A stretch of DNA of 41,121 nt, from assembly GCA_900319925.1 (NCBI GenBank), contig ONQE01000010.1, positions 1 through 41,121 on the forward strand. The letters run 5' to 3'. Made by a program: the position numbers and the translations under genes. The stretch comes from an uncultured Bacteroidales bacterium (GTDB lineage: Bacteria > Bacteroidota > Bacteroidia > Bacteroidales > WCHB1-69). Shown here piece after piece: positions 8,350 to 15,935 of this stretch; the stretch's first letter is position 1; each line of letters starts with the position of its first letter. The notes under the pieces were generated by a model. It did no database searches. It was not told the DNA's origin and saw only the letters and a list, made by a program, of their open reading frames with translations.

Positions 8350-9222
8350 TCAAATACGTATGCTCACCTTTTTGCCACTTCGCGTCGGAAACACCAGTGT
8401 GGCATGTTCTTCAACTAGTAAATGTAACTGTCTCTCACTTACAATGCTGAGATCAACATCATTTTGCGACATCAGGTCTGATATTGTCGGATTGTCCGCA
8501 AGCAGACGCATCCGTTCGGTCATTGGTTGATCAGATAAAATGGGTGATAGAGAAAACAGTTCCAGATTGGAAGCTGTTTCTTCAATCAAGTGGCTTTTCA
8601 CGAAAGATTTTTGCTTTTCGTCTCCAATAAGTTCACCAATACCCTGCATTAGCATTTTCGGACTTGTCTTTCGAACACTTTCTGCGCATTGCACAGCATA
8701 GTCTGCCACACTCATGCCCGTTCGCAATCGGACAATGTTTGGATTGATTGCCGTGCTTTTCTGAAGGAAAAACCAAACATCGAAAATGTCTCGTGGGGTG
8801 ACGCGCTCTCCTAATGCGCACAGCTTATGGGCAAACATGTCTGGAAGTGTCATCACCCGTATATCCGTACCTGCCAAAGTCTTGATTTCGTAATGGTTGT
8901 CATACTGCCGTGTGGTGACCTCAACTTTCAACATTCGATTTCCACCACCATAGTTGAGAACGAGCAGCGGACCGTAAAACTTCATAGCCTCGTCATCAAT
9001 CTCCCCAAATTTCGACAGCAGATTATGTAATTTATGGAAGACATTCTCCGTTTTTGTGCTGTCTAACAAGTTGAAATCCAGATCTGTGGAGAATCTTGGC
9101 AATTGATGAAACAACAAAAGCGAGGTTCCTCCCTTAAAGGCCAGTTGGTTCGACAGTTCTTTATCTCGGAAAATGGCAAGTAAAACCTGCATCATAAAAT
9201 AACGGTGTTTTGCAATATCCAT
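8350..9222 (-). CDS. abiEii: AbiEii/AbiGii-type nucleotidyltransferase toxin
   Basis: A 290-residue toxin of the type IV abortive infection system AbiE. It carries the nucleotidyltransferase fold signature F-K-G-G-T-S-L-L-L followed by R-F-S-T-D-L-D-F (about residues 29-52), which holds the GS-like and DxD residues, and later motifs L-K-V-E-V-T-T-R and R-D-I-F-D-V-W-F. The known family adds nucleotides to target RNA (established for relatives) and stops growth on phage infection; the target here is unknown. It starts 4 bp after the stop of the antitoxin gene, so the two are translationally coupled. Length is normal for the family, and no key motif is missing by eye. Confidence 0.88.
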   Translation of the reverse strand: MDIAKHRYFMMQVLLAIFRDKELSNQLAFKGGTSLLLFHQLPRFSTDLDFNLLDSTKTENVFHKLHNLLSKFGEIDDEAMKFYGPLLVLNYGGGNRMLKVEVTTRQYDNHYEIKTLAGTDIRVMTLPDMFAHKLCALGERVTPRDIFDVWFFLQKSTAINPNIVRLRTGMSVADYAVQCAESVRKTSPKMLMQGIGELIGDEKQKSFVKSHLIEETASNLELFSLSPILSDQPMTERMRLLADNPTISDLMSQNDVDLSIVSERQLHLLVEEHATLVFPTRSGKKVSIRI

Positions 9223-9226
9223 AATG

Positions 9227-9799
9227 TCAAATGTTTAGGATTTGTTTTGTGTGTTGCTCCAGTGATTTGGAACGATATGAAGGAATTAGAGCATTGATTT
9301 TCTTTTTGTCAAGAGGTCGAAGGTTGTCAAAATAACAGTTTCCGGCACTTAAATACACCATGTCCAAAAACGCCCGTTCCGCCGAGGCTATACATACATT
9401 ATCCTTTTGCATAATCCCTTCTCCACCCAACCACAATTCTGGCTTTATTTGTCTATAGGAGTACACTTGTCCTGAAATCTCCACAGTGCGCGAGAGATAG
9501 CTCACCGAAGTCAGGGCAGAGTCGTATTGGAAAATGACCCCGGCTCGCTTCAGAACATATTCCAGAGAGAGGTATGAAGGATGAAAAATCGAACAGGCCA
9601 GTTCTTCAGCATTGAAAGTACGTTTCGTGTAAATTCCGCGTCTTGGATTAAGGATTTCCCCTTTCTTGACGTAGTAGTTCAGCATTTTCGTCAATCTCAC
9701 ACCATCTGAAATGCCTGTCAGCAGAACCATTGATTGGATCTGGAATACAGTTCTTTCGGATTCTAACATCAACCTCAGTACGTTGTTTTGAGAACTCAT
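9227..9799 (-). CDS. abiEi: AbiEi-type antitoxin/transcriptional regulator
   Basis: A 190-residue antitoxin: N-terminal winged helix (V-L-R-L-M-L-E-S, Q-S-M-V-L-L-T-G, L-N-Y-Y-V-K-K-G-E-I-L-N-P-R-R-G-I-Y) and a C-terminal domain with I-A-S-A-E-R-A-F-L-D-M-V-Y-L, typical of AbiEi. Relatives repress their own operon and silence the toxin. The frame is open to 9838, but the M-S-S-Q-N-N start at 9799 is preferred because the -7 element at 9828-9835 overlaps the longer version. Upstream, on the other side of the operator-like site at 9880-9897, an HTH gene is transcribed the other way. Confidence 0.87.
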   Translation of the reverse strand: MSSQNNVLRLMLESERTVFQIQSMVLLTGISDGVRLTKMLNYYVKKGEILNPRRGIYTKRTFNAEELACSIFHPSYLSLEYVLKRAGVIFQYDSALTSVSYLSRTVEISGQVYSYRQIKPELWLGGEGIMQKDNVCIASAERAFLDMVYLSAGNCYFDNLRPLDKKKINALIPSYRSKSLEQHTKQILNI

Positions 9800-9827
9800 A
9801 ATACGAATAATTTGTATTTTCAGTCTG

Positions 9828-9835
9828 CAAAAATA
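9828..9835 (-). promoter_or_regulatory. -7 element (TATTTTTG) for abiE operon
   Basis: Exact TAnnTTTG on the minus strand, 28 bp before the AbiEi ATG. Confidence 0.7.
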
Positions 9836-9879
9836 CATTTTATTTCTTAACCCACAAAACCAAATACTATTTTTTTTCT

Positions 9880-9897
9880 CCCATTTTGGCCCATTCC
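9880..9897. promoter_or_regulatory. Operator-like direct repeat between abiE and HTH promoters
   Basis: The minus strand carries AATGGGCCAAAATGGG. It lies 45 bp upstream of the abiE -7 element and 20 bp upstream of the -7 element for the HTH gene. A related half, GGGTCAAAATGG, occurs just after the latter at 9926-9937. The 416 bp between 9799 and 10216 hold only these sites, two promoters and an inverted repeat. Confidence 0.55.
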
Positions 9898-9916
9898 AAC
9901 CTATCCGAAAAAATTG

Positions 9917-9924
9917 TAGTTTTG
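9917..9924 (+). promoter_or_regulatory. -7 element (TAGTTTTG) for HTH gene
   Basis: Exact TAnnTTTG match. It would give a leader of about 285 nt before the HTH start codon, holding the inverted repeat. Confidence 0.55.
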
Positions 9925-10111
9925 CGGGTCAAAATGGACGGGGCGGAATTTCATCCCCGTTTGTCAGTGTCACCAAAATAGATAGTAGAAAAAGAACAGA
10001 AAAGAAACAATCGAACATATAAAATAGCGTTTGCAGCTATCCTTGACTCTCATTTTCCACACGCTCTCCGTCGAATCGGAGGCAACACACATCAAGGACA
10101 GATTCCGCAAG

Positions 10112-10208
10112 CCGTTTGTAACGGCGTGGAATGCTTGTCGGATGTGTGGGAGTGGAAACCCGAGAGTCGGACAAGCGAAATTCCACGCCATTTTTATGTC
10201 ACAAACGG
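10112..10208. repeat. 97-bp imperfect inverted repeat ending at the HTH start codon
   Basis: The left arm runs CCGTTTGT, GGCGTGGAAT, GCTTGTC; the right arm carries the reverse complements GACAAGC, ATTCCACGCC, ACAAACGG in the mirror order, with small bulges. It ends 7 bp before ATG 10216. It could be a small palindromic mobile element, a structured 5' leader, or both. No coding sense is evident inside, although a 62-residue frame crosses it (10031-10219). Confidence 0.75.
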
Positions 10209-10215
10209 TAGCGCA

Positions 10216-10479
10216 ATGAGCGAAGAGGGTCTGCACATAGGGCAAGTCATCCGTCGGGAGGTAATCCGGAAGGGGATCAAGGTGCCGTGGTTGGCGCAGC
10301 AGCTGGGCTGCCACCGCAACAACGTCTATCTCATCTTCTCCCGCCAGTGGATTGACACGAACACGCTGATGAAGCTCGCCCAAATCCTCGACTACGACTT
10401 TTTCGCCGACCTGAGCCGCTCCTACCGCGAGCGGCAGGGGCAGCCTGGGGAATATATAAACGGGGTGGGGGAAAGTTAA
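10216..10479 (+). CDS. Small HTH (XRE-like) DNA-binding protein
   Basis: An 87-residue protein with one helix-turn-helix of the Cro/CI type: helix 2 W-L-A-Q-Q-L-G-C, turn, recognition helix H-R-N-N-V-Y-L-I-F, then I-D-T-N-T-L-M-K-L-A-Q-I-L-D-Y-D-F-F, a pattern of short Bacteroidota XRE proteins. The start M-S-E-E-G at 10216 is chosen over the longer frame from 10126, which would begin inside the inverted repeat. It is transcribed away from abiE and toward the AT-rich island, and could regulate either; the operator-like AAATGGG repeats flank its promoter (inference). Confidence 0.78.
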   Translation: MSEEGLHIGQVIRREVIRKGIKVPWLAQQLGCHRNNVYLIFSRQWIDTNTLMKLAQILDYDFFADLSRSYRERQGQPGEYINGVGES

Positions 10480-10508
10480 GGTGCGGTATGTTACCATGCC
10501 GCTGTCGG

Positions 10509-10565
10509 TTTATATTTTAAACTGCAAAAATCCATACGTTTTTTATAGTTCAAACTGCAAAAGCA
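10509..10565. repeat. Two 24-bp direct repeats (TTTATA..TTnAAACTGCAAAA)
   Basis: Copies start at 10509 and 10542, 33 bp apart. On the minus strand both read TTTTGCAGTTT. The gap 10480-10835 otherwise holds the operator and promoter of the island; I see no gene in it. Confidence 0.6.
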
Positions 10566-10710
10566 TAACATCCCGCCGCTTCCGCCCATTAATTCTGTGC
10601 AATCTGCCAAGCAACACTTTGCTAAACAATTGATAATCATAATTATATATTGTATATTTTTGACCCCAGATAAGAACGGGAAAGAAAGCGTCATCCCATG
10701 AAGCGCACAG

Positions 10711-10767
10711 CCCATTAAAATGGGTCAAAATGGGTTATGGCGGTTTGAGGGGAAAGTTTTTATTTTG
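10711..10767 (+). promoter_or_regulatory. Island promoter with AAATGGG operator and TATTTTG element
   Basis: AAAATGGGTCAAAATGGG followed by TTATGG at 10717-10740, then TATTTTGCGG from 10761. The order, words and spacing are the same as at 19622-19671: the GGGTTATGG end and TATTTTG start are 21 bp apart in both. The first coding start is 69 bp downstream. Confidence 0.6.
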
Positions 10768-10835
10768 CGGGTGGAAAAGAAGAGAATTGGAAAGGTGATA
10801 ATATTTAAACTGAATTTCAAATATAGCCATTTATT

Positions 10836-11954
10836 ATGTACAATGAACAGTTAGAACAATTGATTGAAGCGGCCTTAAAAGACGGTATGATGTCAGGAAA
10901 GGAAAGACAAGTCCTTTTCAACGAAGCTCAATCTTTGGGTATCGATCTTCTTGAGTTTGAAAACGAACTAAATAGGCGTATATTATCGCGCAAAAATGAA
11001 AGTGTTTCAGATTCTCTAAGCGGTAACAATAATAATTCTGTTTCTAACAAAGTAGAACAACCAAAACAAAACGAAGAAAGCATAGGGATAAGTGAGAAGG
11101 AAAGAGAGGAGAAAAAAGAGGAGGAAGAGACAAAAGATGAGATAGAAGAATTCGAGGAAAACGGAGGAAAAATAAAAGAAAGAAATGAGGAAGACGAAGA
11201 AGATACAGAAGATGAGGAAGATACGGAGGAGTACGATGAAGACAACGACTCGTTAGTTGGTGATATTGTAAACGATTTCAAAGACGTTGTTAGCGACATA
11301 AAATCAGATGTTTCCGATATCTTACACGATATTATAGGAAATCCCAAACATACAATCAAGTCATCAGCGAGTCAAAAGAGGCCTCAAAAAACTATCTCCA
11401 AGAACAATAAAACTCCTTTGAGATCAAATTCGCCCAACAGGAGCAATTTTGCCCAGTTGCTCAATAGTGGTAATCTTTCTTCCAAAAAACTGAATGACAT
11501 TCTTGATGACATTGTTGATGGTGAGTATATGACATCTGCTGATTGTGAAGACATGTTAGACTTCAGAGAACTTAAGGCACAGAAAAAACGAATCAAAGAG
11601 GCTCTTGTTCAGTTTCCTACCCCATCTGACAAAGACGACCTACTTGATTTTATGCTTTACCTGAAACCTAAAATCCAACATTCCGAGCATAGCGACGCTT
11701 TCCTGATGAAATATGATGAATGCGTGGAAAAGGTTGAACTGCTATATCCCGAAGACCCAGATTTTGAAAAAATAATTGGTTCAAAAGTAAAGAAAAACGG
11801 TTGGGGAAAATTCCGGGGAAATATGAAAAAGACAGGGATGGTAATGGGTGGAATAGGACGCGTAGTGTGGGTGATATTAAAAACAGCAGGAATTCTGTTG
11901 ATTATTGCGATTGTATTGTTTATAGTTTTGATGATACTTGGTGCTCTGTCCTAA
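10836..11954 (+). CDS. TerB-like N-terminal, acidic, single-helix membrane protein
   Basis: A 372-residue protein. Residues 1-48 (M-Y-N-E-Q-L-E-Q-L-I-E-A-A-L, then S-G-K-E-R-Q-V-L-F, G-I-D-L-L-E-F-E) form a short helical module resembling the TerB-like N-terminus of many Bacteroidota proteins. Residues 75-140 are very rich in Glu, Asp and Lys and probably unstructured. A conserved block near 240-300 (Q-F-P-T-P-S-D-K-D-D-L-L-D-F and L-Y-P-E-D-P-D-F-E) is shared with the paralogue at 12542. One membrane helix near the C-terminus (about 343-369) anchors it with most of the chain probably on the cytoplasmic side. First gene of the AT-rich island; function unknown. Confidence 0.75.
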   Translation: MYNEQLEQLIEAALKDGMMSGKERQVLFNEAQSLGIDLLEFENELNRRILSRKNESVSDSLSGNNNNSVSNKVEQPKQNEESIGISEKEREEKKEEEETKDEIEEFEENGGKIKERNEEDEEDTEDEEDTEEYDEDNDSLVGDIVNDFKDVVSDIKSDVSDILHDIIGNPKHTIKSSASQKRPQKTISKNNKTPLRSNSPNRSNFAQLLNSGNLSSKKLNDILDDIVDGEYMTSADCEDMLDFRELKAQKKRIKEALVQFPTPSDKDDLLDFMLYLKPKIQHSEHSDAFLMKYDECVEKVELLYPEDPDFEKIIGSKVKKNGWGKFRGNMKKTGMVMGGIGRVVWVILKTAGILLIIAIVLFIVLMILGALS

Positions 11955-12035
11955 CAACCACAATCGAAATGTTAAAGCAAACGATACTATTCAACAGATC
12001 AATTCAGAATTCATCTAATCAGTAATCACTGCAAT

Positions 12036-12473
12036 ATGGCAAAGACTATTAAGCGGAGTAAAGCTGCTTTTGGAAAACAAGTCGAATTATACGTAAAGGC
12101 CTTGTTATTAAAAGAAGGTGCTGATGTCTATACTCCAGAAGTGGATGATAAAGCAATAGATATCTTGGTCAAAACTCCGACGAACCATTTTAATGAGATA
12201 CAAGTGAAAGCAGTAACAAACGGTGCTCTTTTTGCCGCTATTTCTCACAATAAACCGCGAAATAATTATTGGTTTATCTTCTATTCCGAAGAATTAGATG
12301 TATTTTGGATTTTATCCTCGCAAGAGTTTGTTGCAGAAGCTTCGCAAAATAAAAAAGGAAAACACATTGGAAAATATTCCATCCAGTTTCATAGCAAAAG
12401 CAATGGAACGGTCGTTGCTAACCCTAAATATTCAAAATATGAAGTTACAAACTTTCGACGAATAACAATGTGA
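12036..12473 (+). CDS. PD-(D/E)XK-like (DUF4365-type) protein
   Basis: A 145-residue soluble protein. The start K-A-A-F-G-K-Q-V-E-L-Y-V-K-A-L-L-L-K-E-G, then K-A-I-D-I-L-V (Asp 42) and N-E-I-Q-V-K (Gln 56, Lys 58) fit the small nuclease fold seen in Hjc-like and DUF4365 proteins, in which D...(E/Q)xK binds the metal. A later W-I-L-S-S-Q-E-F segment is common in the same group. Whether it cuts nucleic acid is inference. It lies 81 bp after the previous gene and 68 bp before the paralogous membrane protein, on the same strand. Confidence 0.65.
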   Translation: MAKTIKRSKAAFGKQVELYVKALLLKEGADVYTPEVDDKAIDILVKTPTNHFNEIQVKAVTNGALFAAISHNKPRNNYWFIFYSEELDVFWILSSQEFVAEASQNKKGKHIGKYSIQFHSKSNGTVVANPKYSKYEVTNFRRITM

Positions 12474-12541
12474 TATGTGGATTGGTGTGCGAGCAAGCAG
12501 CATAAAAAAGTTTATTTTGAAATAGATTAAAATAAAATGAT

Positions 12542-13330
12542 ATGTATAACGAACAATTGGAACAGTTAATTGATGCGGCGTTAACGGATGGCACGTTGAC
12601 TGAAAAAGAAAAGCAGATTCTTTATAAAAAAGCCATGGTCATGGGTGTGGACTTAGACGAGTTTGAAATGGTTCTAGAAGCTAGACTAATCAAACTCAAA
12701 AAGGAAGTTGAGGAAAAAGTAGCTTCACCAGCTCCTAAAAGCAACAAACATGGTGACATAAGAAAATGTCCGGCTTGCGGGGCACTAGTGCCCCAATTGA
12801 CAGGATTTTGCAAAGAATGTGGCTATGAATTCTCAAATGTAGGCGTGTCCACCACATCCCAATTAGTGGCAGATGAAATAAAAAAGATAAAAGAGGAAAG
12901 TGCTCGAAAAAAGCAAGAACTGAGAATGAGCGGTTTGTTCTCAGCAGAAAAAGAAGAAGGAGAGAGTTATTCTCCTTTAGAAAAAGCTCAAGACAATGTT
13001 GACAGTGACAGCCGAAGTAAGATTCATTCATTCATCGAGTCTTTTCCAATACCAAACACAAAAAATGATCTGTTAGATTTCATTTCATTTTTGAGAGTGG
13101 AGGGCTACTCGGAAAAATGCAAACAATGTCTATCCAAAGCAAAATTATTGTTTCCTGAGGACCCTGTATTTGAGCAAATATCCGCTGAGATAACGACGGA
13201 AGAGAAAAAAAGAGATAGATTTATGGCGTTGTTGTGTTTTCTTATGTTTGGATTACCTATTATTATTGGAATATTAGGACTTATTTTACATTGGTGGACT
13301 TGGGCAGACATACGTTCTTTATTCCATTAA
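12542..13330 (+). CDS. TerB-like N-terminal, zinc-ribbon membrane protein
   Basis: A 262-residue paralogue of the 10836 product. It opens with the same module (M-Y-N-E-Q-L-E-Q-L-I-D-A-A-L, T-E-K-E-K-Q-I-L-Y, G-V-D-L-D-E-F-E-M-V-L), then has a zinc ribbon CPAC-x10-CKEC at 76-93, a charged linker, the shared block near 165-215 (S-F-P-I-P-N-T-K-N-D-L-L-D-F and L-F-P-E-D-P-V-F-E-Q-I), and a hydrophobic C-terminal anchor at about 228-255. Order of modules matches the first paralogue except that the zinc ribbon replaces the acidic stretch. Function unknown; a membrane-anchored sensor or scaffold is a guess. Confidence 0.76.
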   Translation: MYNEQLEQLIDAALTDGTLTEKEKQILYKKAMVMGVDLDEFEMVLEARLIKLKKEVEEKVASPAPKSNKHGDIRKCPACGALVPQLTGFCKECGYEFSNVGVSTTSQLVADEIKKIKEESARKKQELRMSGLFSAEKEEGESYSPLEKAQDNVDSDSRSKIHSFIESFPIPNTKNDLLDFISFLRVEGYSEKCKQCLSKAKLLFPEDPVFEQISAEITTEEKKRDRFMALLCFLMFGLPIIIGILGLILHWWTWADIRSLFH

Positions 13331-13402
13331 TATTCATATCATATTTGGGTTTACTTTGTTTAAAGAACACACGTTTATTACTAAAATTTCAAGGTGAAAA
13401 TC

Positions 13403-13681
13403 ATGGACATTGGAATAGCAAGTATTATTGTCGCTTTATTATTGAGTACAGGTGGAATCGTAATTTCTTTTATGTTTGGACACATTCCTCGGAAACGGAA
13501 GGACGAGATAGTTAGAACAAAGAAAGAGTTACTTCAGCTTTATAAAGATGTTTTACAGTTGCTTGAAGAAGAAAAGATGTTGTTGGAAGAAACAGAAATG
13601 AGCAAATTGAAAGCAAGGAAGGATAGGGTTATTAGTAGTCGATGCGAACCTGCCCGAATCAAAAAAGAATCAAAGAGTTAG
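13403..13681 (+). CDS. Small membrane protein with coiled coil
   Basis: A 92-residue product: one membrane helix (I-G-I-A-S-I-I-V-A-L-L-L, residues 3-27), then a charged helical tail rich in Glu and Lys that should form a coiled coil (V-R-T-K-K-E-L-L-Q-L to L-L-E-E-E-K-M-L-L-E-E). An AAGG at 13390-13393, eight bases upstream, supports ATG 13403; an in-frame GTG at 13394 is the alternative. It ends 18 bp before the SPFH gene, so the two probably share a message. Confidence 0.62.
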   Translation: MDIGIASIIVALLLSTGGIVISFMFGHIPRKRKDEIVRTKKELLQLYKDVLQLLEEEKMLLEETEMSKLKARKDRVISSRCEPARIKKESKS

Positions 13682-13699
13682 AATCACAAATGCATAATT

Positions 13700-15097
13700 A
13701 TGGGACTATTTAACAGAAAAGAAGGCGGATTGATGGATGTCATCCGTTGCGATGAACCGGAATATTTGATTTGGAAATGGCGTCCTGCCGGACAGGATGC
13801 TAACAGCACAAAAAAAGAAAACGCCATCCGCTACGGCAGCAGTCTGCGGGTGAAGGATGGTGAAGTTGCGGTTTTTGTTTACAAACAGGATGGTGGCATT
13901 ATGCAGGATTTCATCGAGGGACCATACGATGACACTATCAAAACTGCAAATTTCCCAATACTCACGAGCATCGTTGGCTTGGCTTTCGGAGGCAACTCCC
14001 CATTCCAAGCCGAGGTCTTTTTCATCAACCTCTCCCAAGTGATGCAGGTCAGGTTCGCTGTACCTTACTTTGATGTCTTTGATCCGCGATTTCTTGACTA
14101 TCCTGTGCCTATGGCTGTGAGGGGGACTCTGACATTTAACATTTCTGATTACAAGGCGTTTATTAAACTACATCGCCTCATCAATTTTGAGTTGGAAGAT
14201 TTCAGCAAACAGATTAAGGACGCCATCGTTAAATATGTGAAAGGGGTGGTGACCAACGTGCCGCAAGAAAATGGCATCCCTGTCTTGCAGATGGAAAGGA
14301 AAATATTGGAAATCAACGAAATCGTGGTTCAACATTTGAAACCCAGATTGGAGAATGACTTCGGAGTGAATATGAAAGCGGTTGACATCGCTGCTATTGA
14401 ACCTGACAAAGAAAGTGATGGTTATCTTGAATTGCGTAAAATAACCGCTGGCCAACAAACCAAGACCATAGAAACACAAACAGAAATCAATCTCAAGAAT
14501 ATGCGAGAGATGCAGCGTATCAATGCTGAAAATATGGAGGAGTCGCTCCGTGTACAGCGTGAAGAAGCACAGCGTGCGCAACGTCTGCAGACAGAGAATG
14601 CAAACATTGCCGCTCACAGCATAGACAAACAGACTGAAGTACTCTCAACTGCTGCACAAAATCTCGGTGAGATGAGCCAAGTGAACTTGGAGAATGGCAA
14701 TGTGGGCGGGATGAATCCTGCAGGGATGATGATGGGAATGGCAATGGGTGGCGCTATGGGAGGCCAAATGGGGAATATGATGAATCGAATGGGGCAGCAG
14801 ATGCAACAAGCGAGCATGCCGCAACAGCCACAGCAACAAGCACAGCCACAGATGACACCTCCGCCTATGCCTGGTGTCGTGAATGTGGCTTATCTGGTTT
14901 CTGTCAATGGACAACAATTTGGCCCTTACAATATGCAACAGTTGCAACAATTGGTGCAGAACGGACAACTTACTGCACAAACGTATGTTTGGAAGCAAGG
15001 GATGCCCAATTGGGAATTTGCAGGCAACGTACAGGAACTCGCCAATCTGTTCGGAGCTGTTCCTCCGCCTATGCCCCCAGCCCCTCCAATGCCGTAA
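13700..15097 (+). CDS. SPFH-domain protein with C-terminal GYF_2 (DUF4339) domain
   Basis: A 465-residue protein. Residues 1-260 match the SPFH/virion-core-like (YdjI-type) family: M-G-L-F-N-R-K start, E-Y-L-I-W-K-W-R-P, L-R-V-K-D-G-E-V-A-V-F, G-P-Y-D-D-T-I-K-T-A-N-F-P, G-G-N-S-P-F-Q-A-E-V-F-F-I-N. A helical coiled-coil stretch follows (about 255-325), then a Met/Gln/Pro-rich linker, and a GYF_2 domain at 400-450 (V-N-G-Q-Q-F-G-P-Y, Q-L-V-Q-N-G-Q-L, T-Y-V-W-K-Q-G-M-P-N-W). SPFH proteins form rings or membrane scaffolds, and GYF folds bind proline-rich peptides; its own tail ends in a proline run. This architecture is known in Bacteroidota; its neighbours here are not familiar to me. Confidence 0.85.
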   Translation: MGLFNRKEGGLMDVIRCDEPEYLIWKWRPAGQDANSTKKENAIRYGSSLRVKDGEVAVFVYKQDGGIMQDFIEGPYDDTIKTANFPILTSIVGLAFGGNSPFQAEVFFINLSQVMQVRFAVPYFDVFDPRFLDYPVPMAVRGTLTFNISDYKAFIKLHRLINFELEDFSKQIKDAIVKYVKGVVTNVPQENGIPVLQMERKILEINEIVVQHLKPRLENDFGVNMKAVDIAAIEPDKESDGYLELRKITAGQQTKTIETQTEINLKNMREMQRINAENMEESLRVQREEAQRAQRLQTENANIAAHSIDKQTEVLSTAAQNLGEMSQVNLENGNVGGMNPAGMMMGMAMGGAMGGQMGNMMNRMGQQMQQASMPQQPQQQAQPQMTPPPMPGVVNVAYLVSVNGQQFGPYNMQQLQQLVQNGQLTAQTYVWKQGMPNWEFAGNVQELANLFGAVPPPMPPAPPMP

Positions 15098-15118
15098 CAT
15101 CTAATAAAAAAGTGAAAT

Positions 15119-15505
15119 ATGGACAATAACAATTTCTTCTCCATCGACCGACTAATCGAGTTCGGTATGAGTATGGCCGTTGCCCAGCAGATGGTTCAGA
15201 CAATGAACCAAACGATGCAGAGCATGTACATCCCAGGGACGATGAACCCGATGACACAGGCACAGCCTTCGCAAGCTGCGCCAATGTCACAACCTCTTCC
15301 ACAAGTTTTCTATGTCGTCATTAACGGCAATTCCGTCGGGCCTTTGTCCGAAACCGAAGTAATGAAACTCATTTCCTCCAAACAGATCACCAAAGACACT
15401 TACGTCTGGAAGCCGGGTATGAGCGAATGGCAGACAGTGGAGAACACGCCAGAAGTTTTGAAATTAGTTTTGTTGGCACCGCCAGCGTTTAACCAACCAA
15501 AATAA
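15119..15505 (+). CDS. GYF_2 (DUF4339) domain protein
   Basis: A 128-residue protein, 21 bp after the SPFH gene. The N-terminal half is helical and rich in Met and Gln; the C-terminal half is one GYF_2 domain (V-I-N-G-N-S-V-G-P-L-S, S-S-K-Q-I-T-K-D-T-Y-V-W-K-P-G-M-S-E-W), the same module as in the gene before it. It may interact with the SPFH partner (inference). Confidence 0.8.
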   Translation: MDNNNFFSIDRLIEFGMSMAVAQQMVQTMNQTMQSMYIPGTMNPMTQAQPSQAAPMSQPLPQVFYVVINGNSVGPLSETEVMKLISSKQITKDTYVWKPGMSEWQTVENTPEVLKLVLLAPPAFNQPK

Positions 15506-15512
15506 CGAGAGT

Positions 15513-15860
15513 ATGAAAATTAACAGTATTCCCACCATTATTGCATTAGCCATCAGCGCATTGATTGGCTATGCCTTGTATTCCCTTTGCAAGACCGAAG
15601 GACAGGAACTGCTTTTGGGCATTGGCGGCGGCATCGCCACATTCATCCCTTTGGCCACCGCTTTAGGTGTCCGGTTCGAACAATCCCGCACATCCGGCAA
15701 CATCGCCGTACTGGGTGGCGCGTTCACCTTCATTATGCTCATCTGCTGCTTCGTGTATGCCTTCATTCAATTCACCCCGCCCGCCTTCATCATCGTGGCA
15801 GGTTTGTTGGTGTTGATTTTCATTGTAATTGTTTACGGGATAGCCAAAGCGAAACAATAA
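15513..15860 (+). CDS. Small integral membrane protein
   Basis: A 115-residue protein with four hydrophobic stretches (about 5-24, 34-55, 66-88, 90-112) and very short loops. No signature that I recognise. It begins 7 bp after the GYF_2 gene, with a GAGAG stretch just ahead of the ATG that may serve as ribosome site, so it is almost certainly in the same operon. Confidence 0.7.
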   Translation: MKINSIPTIIALAISALIGYALYSLCKTEGQELLLGIGGGIATFIPLATALGVRFEQSRTSGNIAVLGGAFTFIMLICCFVYAFIQFTPPAFIIVAGLLVLIFIVIVYGIAKAKQ

Positions 15861-15935
15861 GTGCTCGGTTTGGGCATGTTCCACAAGAAAACGCATCTGT
15901 TTATTCATATTTCATTAATTTAGTTCAAAATTATT

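Noticed and set aside
10031-10219. 62-codon ORF overlapping the HTH start (ATGA)
   Set aside because: It is mostly made of the inverted repeat, with no recognisable domain or ribosome site; the overlap is likely chance.
10491-10728. Minus-strand ORFs of 61-74 codons
   Set aside because: They cross the island operator and a tandem repeat, with no signature; Cys-rich only because of the repeat.
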